Source: JBJGXI01 sp045635475
GTDB lineage: Bacteria; Bacillota; Bacilli; Bacillales; Amphibacillaceae
Direction of reading: 5' to 3'
Assembly: GCF_045635475.1 (NCBI RefSeq)
Contig: NZ_JBJGXI010000016.1
Span: forward strand, 1 to 64,000
Length of the DNA: 64,000 bases
The first letter of the stretch is position 1. The number at the start of each line of letters is the position of its first letter. A program made the translations under genes and the position numbers. Positions 61,661-64,000 of the stretch are shown in pieces. The notes beneath the pieces were generated by a model. That model searched no databases and was not told the DNA's origin. It was given only the letters and a program-made list of their open reading frames with translations.

Positions 61661-62456
61661 GAGTAATCTCCTTATCCATTCGTATTCTTGTACCGACCTT
61701 TTTACCTTGAATAAATTGGATTAGACTATTCTTCTCCATTCCATTTACAATCGATACTTCAGGTACTTGGTTCGCTAGTGCATGTAATGCGGATGTCACT
61801 TTCGGAATCATTCCACCGTGAATGACACCTTGCTCGATCAACAACTCGATTTCAGTTTTCCCTAATTGATGCAATATTTCTTTTTGTCCATTATGTTCGG
61901 TGTAGATGCCTGGAATATCGCTAATAAAACAAAGCTTTGCCTTCAATGCTTCCGCAATTGCAGATGCAGCATTGTCTGCGTTAATATTATACCGCTGGCC
62001 TGTGCCATCAATGCCTAGTGGAGATATGACTGGAATATGTCCTTGTTCAACAATTGCTTCGATAAGAGATGTTTTTACGTTCGTTACTTTGCCAACATAG
62101 CCTAAAGGACTTTTTTGATCCATGGGTGTCGCCGTAAGCAATGAACCATCAATACCGCTAATGCCATAACCTTGACCACCGGCTTCGGCTAATTTCCGAA
62201 CAATTTGTTTGTTCATCGCTCCGCTTAACGCCATTTCAACGACATCTAGTACTTCATTGGTCGTAACACGCAATCCATTGACAAACGTTGTCTCAACGCC
62301 AATATTTTTTAATAAAGAAGAAATCAGTGGACCGCCACCATGGACAATGATTGGCTGCCAACCTTCTGATTTTTTGAGTTCAACGATGTTTTCATAAAAG
62401 GATGTTGGTAGCTTTTCAAACACACTTCCTCCACATTTGATTACCACATAATTCAT
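61653..62456 (-). CDS. argB: Acetylglutamate kinase
   Basis: A 267-residue amino-acid kinase phosphorylating N-acetylglutamate. Motifs: VVIKCGGSVFEK (ATP), IIVHGGGPLISSLL, the substrate loop GYGISGIDGSL, INADNAASAIAEAL and GGMIPKVTSALHAL. It lacks the N-terminal helix of the arginine-inhibited hexameric form, so it is probably the dimeric, arginine-insensitive type. That is inferred from length only. It lies 20 bases after argJ. Confidence 0.95.
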   Translation of the reverse strand: MNYVVIKCGGSVFEKLPTSFYENIVELKKSEGWQPIIVHGGGPLISSLLKNIGVETTFVNGLRVTTNEVLDVVEMALSGAMNKQIVRKLAEAGGQGYGISGIDGSLLTATPMDQKSPLGYVGKVTNVKTSLIEAIVEQGHIPVISPLGIDGTGQRYNINADNAASAIAEALKAKLCFISDIPGIYTEHNGQKEILHQLGKTEIELLIEQGVIHGGMIPKVTSALHALANQVPEVSIVNGMEKNSLIQFIQGKKVGTRIRMDKEITHV

Positions 62457-62476
62457 GTCATATTTCCCTCCCAGGC

Positions 62477-63718
62477 TTACGTCCGATAAGATGCATTGAT
62501 TCGAACATACTCATACGATAAATCACAACCCCAAGCTGTACCTTCTCCATTACCATCACCGAGTTCTACATAAATGGTGATATTATCTTGAAGCAAATAT
62601 TGCTTTGCCTCGTCTTCGTTAAAGTTAACCGGAACACCCTTTTTAACAACCGAAACAGGTCCTAAGCATATGCTCACTTGATCAGGGTCTAACTTCTGTC
62701 CACTATACCCAACAGCAGTTATAATTCTTCCCCAGTTGGCATCAGATCCATGGATAGCTGTTTTTACTAAATTAGAAGAAATCACTGATTTACTAATCGC
62801 ACGTGCTGCTTCATCACTACCCGCTCCGGTCACCTGCACTTCTACTAGCTTCGTAGCTCCCTCTCCATCTCTCGCAATCTCTTTTGCTAATAATGCACAA
62901 ATATCACCAAGTCCTTGAACAAATACATCCCACTCTGGATGTGCAGGTGATAGCTTTTGATTATTCGCTTTTCCATTAGCCATTACTAATACCATGTCGT
63001 TTGTACTCGTGTCACCATCAACCGTAATCATATTAAACGATTTGTTTGTAATATCTTTCAAAGCTTGAGATAACGCCGCATCATCAATGTTTGCATCTGT
63101 CGTAATAAAGCTAAGCATTGTTGCCATGTTAGGATGAATCATTCCCGATCCTTTCGCGGCTCCGCCAATAGATACCGTCTGACCGTCAATTTCAAATTGA
63201 ATAGCCGCTGCTTTTTCCTTTGTATCTGTAGTCAAAATAGCTGTTTCAAATCGGGATACAAATCCATTTTCTTGATCCTTGATACGATTAATTCCATCCT
63301 CGATTTTATCCATTGGTAACAGTTCGCCAATTACACCAGTAGACGCTACAGCTGTATGATGTTCCTCAATACCAATCGTTTCAGCAAACTTTGTTCTCAT
63401 TTTATAAGCATCACGTAAGCCTTGCTCCCCCGTGCATGCATTGGCTACACCAGAATTTATAATGATTGCTTGTAATTTGTTCTCTTTGGCAATGCTTTCT
63501 TGTGTCACCTTAAGTGGTGCTGCCTGAAAGAGGTTCGTCGTGTATACACCCGCAGCACTTGCAGGTACATCTGAATATAGCCAACCAAGGTCTAATTTAC
63601 TTTTACGGATACCACAGTGGAGTCCACCTGCCTTAAATCCTGCTGGCGTGGTAACATTACCACCTTCCACTACATGTATCTTATCCTTGGTAACTAGATT
63701 GCTCGTGTATTCTCCCAT
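62477..63718 (-). CDS. argJ: Bifunctional ornithine acetyltransferase / N-acetylglutamate synthase
   Basis: A 413-residue N-terminal nucleophile enzyme that cycles the acetyl group in arginine synthesis. Self-cleavage occurs before the Thr in KGSGMIHPNMATMLSF, producing two chains. The oxyanion-hole TGVIGE and the C-terminal SYEYVRINASYRT are typical. Monofunctional and bifunctional forms cannot be told apart by eye. AAGGAGGATG precedes the ATG. It is 13 bases downstream of argC. Confidence 0.95.
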   Translation of the reverse strand: MGEYTSNLVTKDKIHVVEGGNVTTPAGFKAGGLHCGIRKSKLDLGWLYSDVPASAAGVYTTNLFQAAPLKVTQESIAKENKLQAIIINSGVANACTGEQGLRDAYKMRTKFAETIGIEEHHTAVASTGVIGELLPMDKIEDGINRIKDQENGFVSRFETAILTTDTKEKAAAIQFEIDGQTVSIGGAAKGSGMIHPNMATMLSFITTDANIDDAALSQALKDITNKSFNMITVDGDTSTNDMVLVMANGKANNQKLSPAHPEWDVFVQGLGDICALLAKEIARDGEGATKLVEVQVTGAGSDEAARAISKSVISSNLVKTAIHGSDANWGRIITAVGYSGQKLDPDQVSICLGPVSVVKKGVPVNFNEDEAKQYLLQDNITIYVELGDGNGEGTAWGCDLSYEYVRINASYRT

Positions 63719-63731
63719 GTTTACATCCTCC

Positions 63732-64000
63732 TTACGGGTATACGGGAATAGACTGAATCCCTGTCATTGCATCCCAACCGTTCATTATGTTCATATTTTG
63801 AATTGCTTGACCTGAAGCACCTTTAACTAAGTTATCAATCACTGAAATTATCGTTACTTTGCCCGTTCGCTGATCTGCATGAATGCCAATATCACAATAG
63901 TTACTACCATGGACTTCCTTCGTCGCTGGAAAGTTGCCTTCTGGCCTGATTCGGATGAACGGGTGATCTGCATAATATGCAGTATACAATTCTAATAGTT
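63732..64000 (-). CDS. argC: N-acetyl-gamma-glutamyl-phosphate reductase, C-terminal part
   Basis: This is the last 88 residues of ArgC, open to the window edge; the start lies outside. Family stretches: LLELYTAYYADHPFIRI, TKEVHGSNYCDIG and ISVIDNLVKGASGQAIQNMNIMNGW, which forms the conserved C-terminal NADP/substrate region. ArgC is the first enzyme of the argCJBD cluster. Any ArgR operator or promoter is beyond the window. Confidence 0.93.
   Translation of the reverse strand, partial: LLELYTAYYADHPFIRIRPEGNFPATKEVHGSNYCDIGIHADQRTGKVTIISVIDNLVKGASGQAIQNMNIMNGWDAMTGIQSIPVYP

Overview
The window looks like chromosome of a low-GC, probably halotolerant member of the Bacillaceae (Gracilibacillus/Oceanobacillus/Virgibacillus-like). 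Evidence: AGGAGG-type ribosome binding sites, Bacillus-type proteins (AraR, HelD, YpuA/DUF1002, YckD/DUF2680, ThiW, MhqO-like dioxygenase), a class II GalT, an argCJBD cluster, and the wreck of a BCCT osmolyte transporter. Genus is inference. No rRNA, tRNA, CRISPR array or phage was seen.

Layout. 0-8 kb: a secreted LysM/3D wall protein, a small membrane protein, a catalase, a cytoplasmic 5'-nucleotidase family enzyme and a GH1 6-phospho-beta-glucosidase. 7.3-8.7 kb: a gene-free stretch with a 10-copy, 52-bp tandem array just upstream of the galactose (Leloir) genes. 8.7-14 kb: galK-galE-galT, then galM, separated by a 534-bp transposon-like element with a perfect 8-bp target duplication. 14-19.2 kb: an isolated membrane-protein gene between two direct repeats, a truncated IS4-type transposase, and an SDR/aldo-keto reductase/ROK repressor operon with a CcpA (cre) site. 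19.2-28.6 kb: adenine deaminase family, HAD phosphatase, SDR, ring-cleaving dioxygenase, TPP riboswitch-thiW, DMT exporter, AraC/GyrI-like regulator, NUDIX, ferredoxin and a zinc-ribbon membrane protein.

28.5-32 kb is an accessory islet of short, partly decayed genes (lipoproteins, a frameshifted gene, a coiled-coil protein). Related 45-bp sequences in opposite orientation lie at its two ends, and it contains a recurring TAACGGG-type motif. 32-48 kb: aldo-keto reductase, HelD, LLM oxidoreductase, a heterodimeric ABC exporter, inositol-phosphatase family protein, a PhnD-PhnC-PhnE-PhnE transporter, an MFS transporter, DUF1002 protein and the BCCT remnant. 48-53 kb: RidA, YjbQ and the arabinose genes araR, araA, araD with three AraR-type operators (araB is absent). 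53-64 kb: S9 peptidase, DUF985 cupin, DUF2680 protein, YhdH-type reductase, a permuted papain-like protein, a beta-lactamase-fold hydrolase, purU, and argD-argB-argJ-argC running out of the window.

The theme of the functional genes is sugar use (beta-glucosides, galactose, arabinose and one unidentified carbon source) under carbon control, plus core amino-acid metabolism. The most unusual content is in the spacers: at least five families of inverted or tandem repeats, one of which can be shown to be a mobile ISL3-like non-autonomous element. I did not find a convincing new multi-gene defence or biosynthetic system. The best candidates for something undescribed are the 52-bp array, the mosaic mobile element and the islet of decaying lipoprotein genes.
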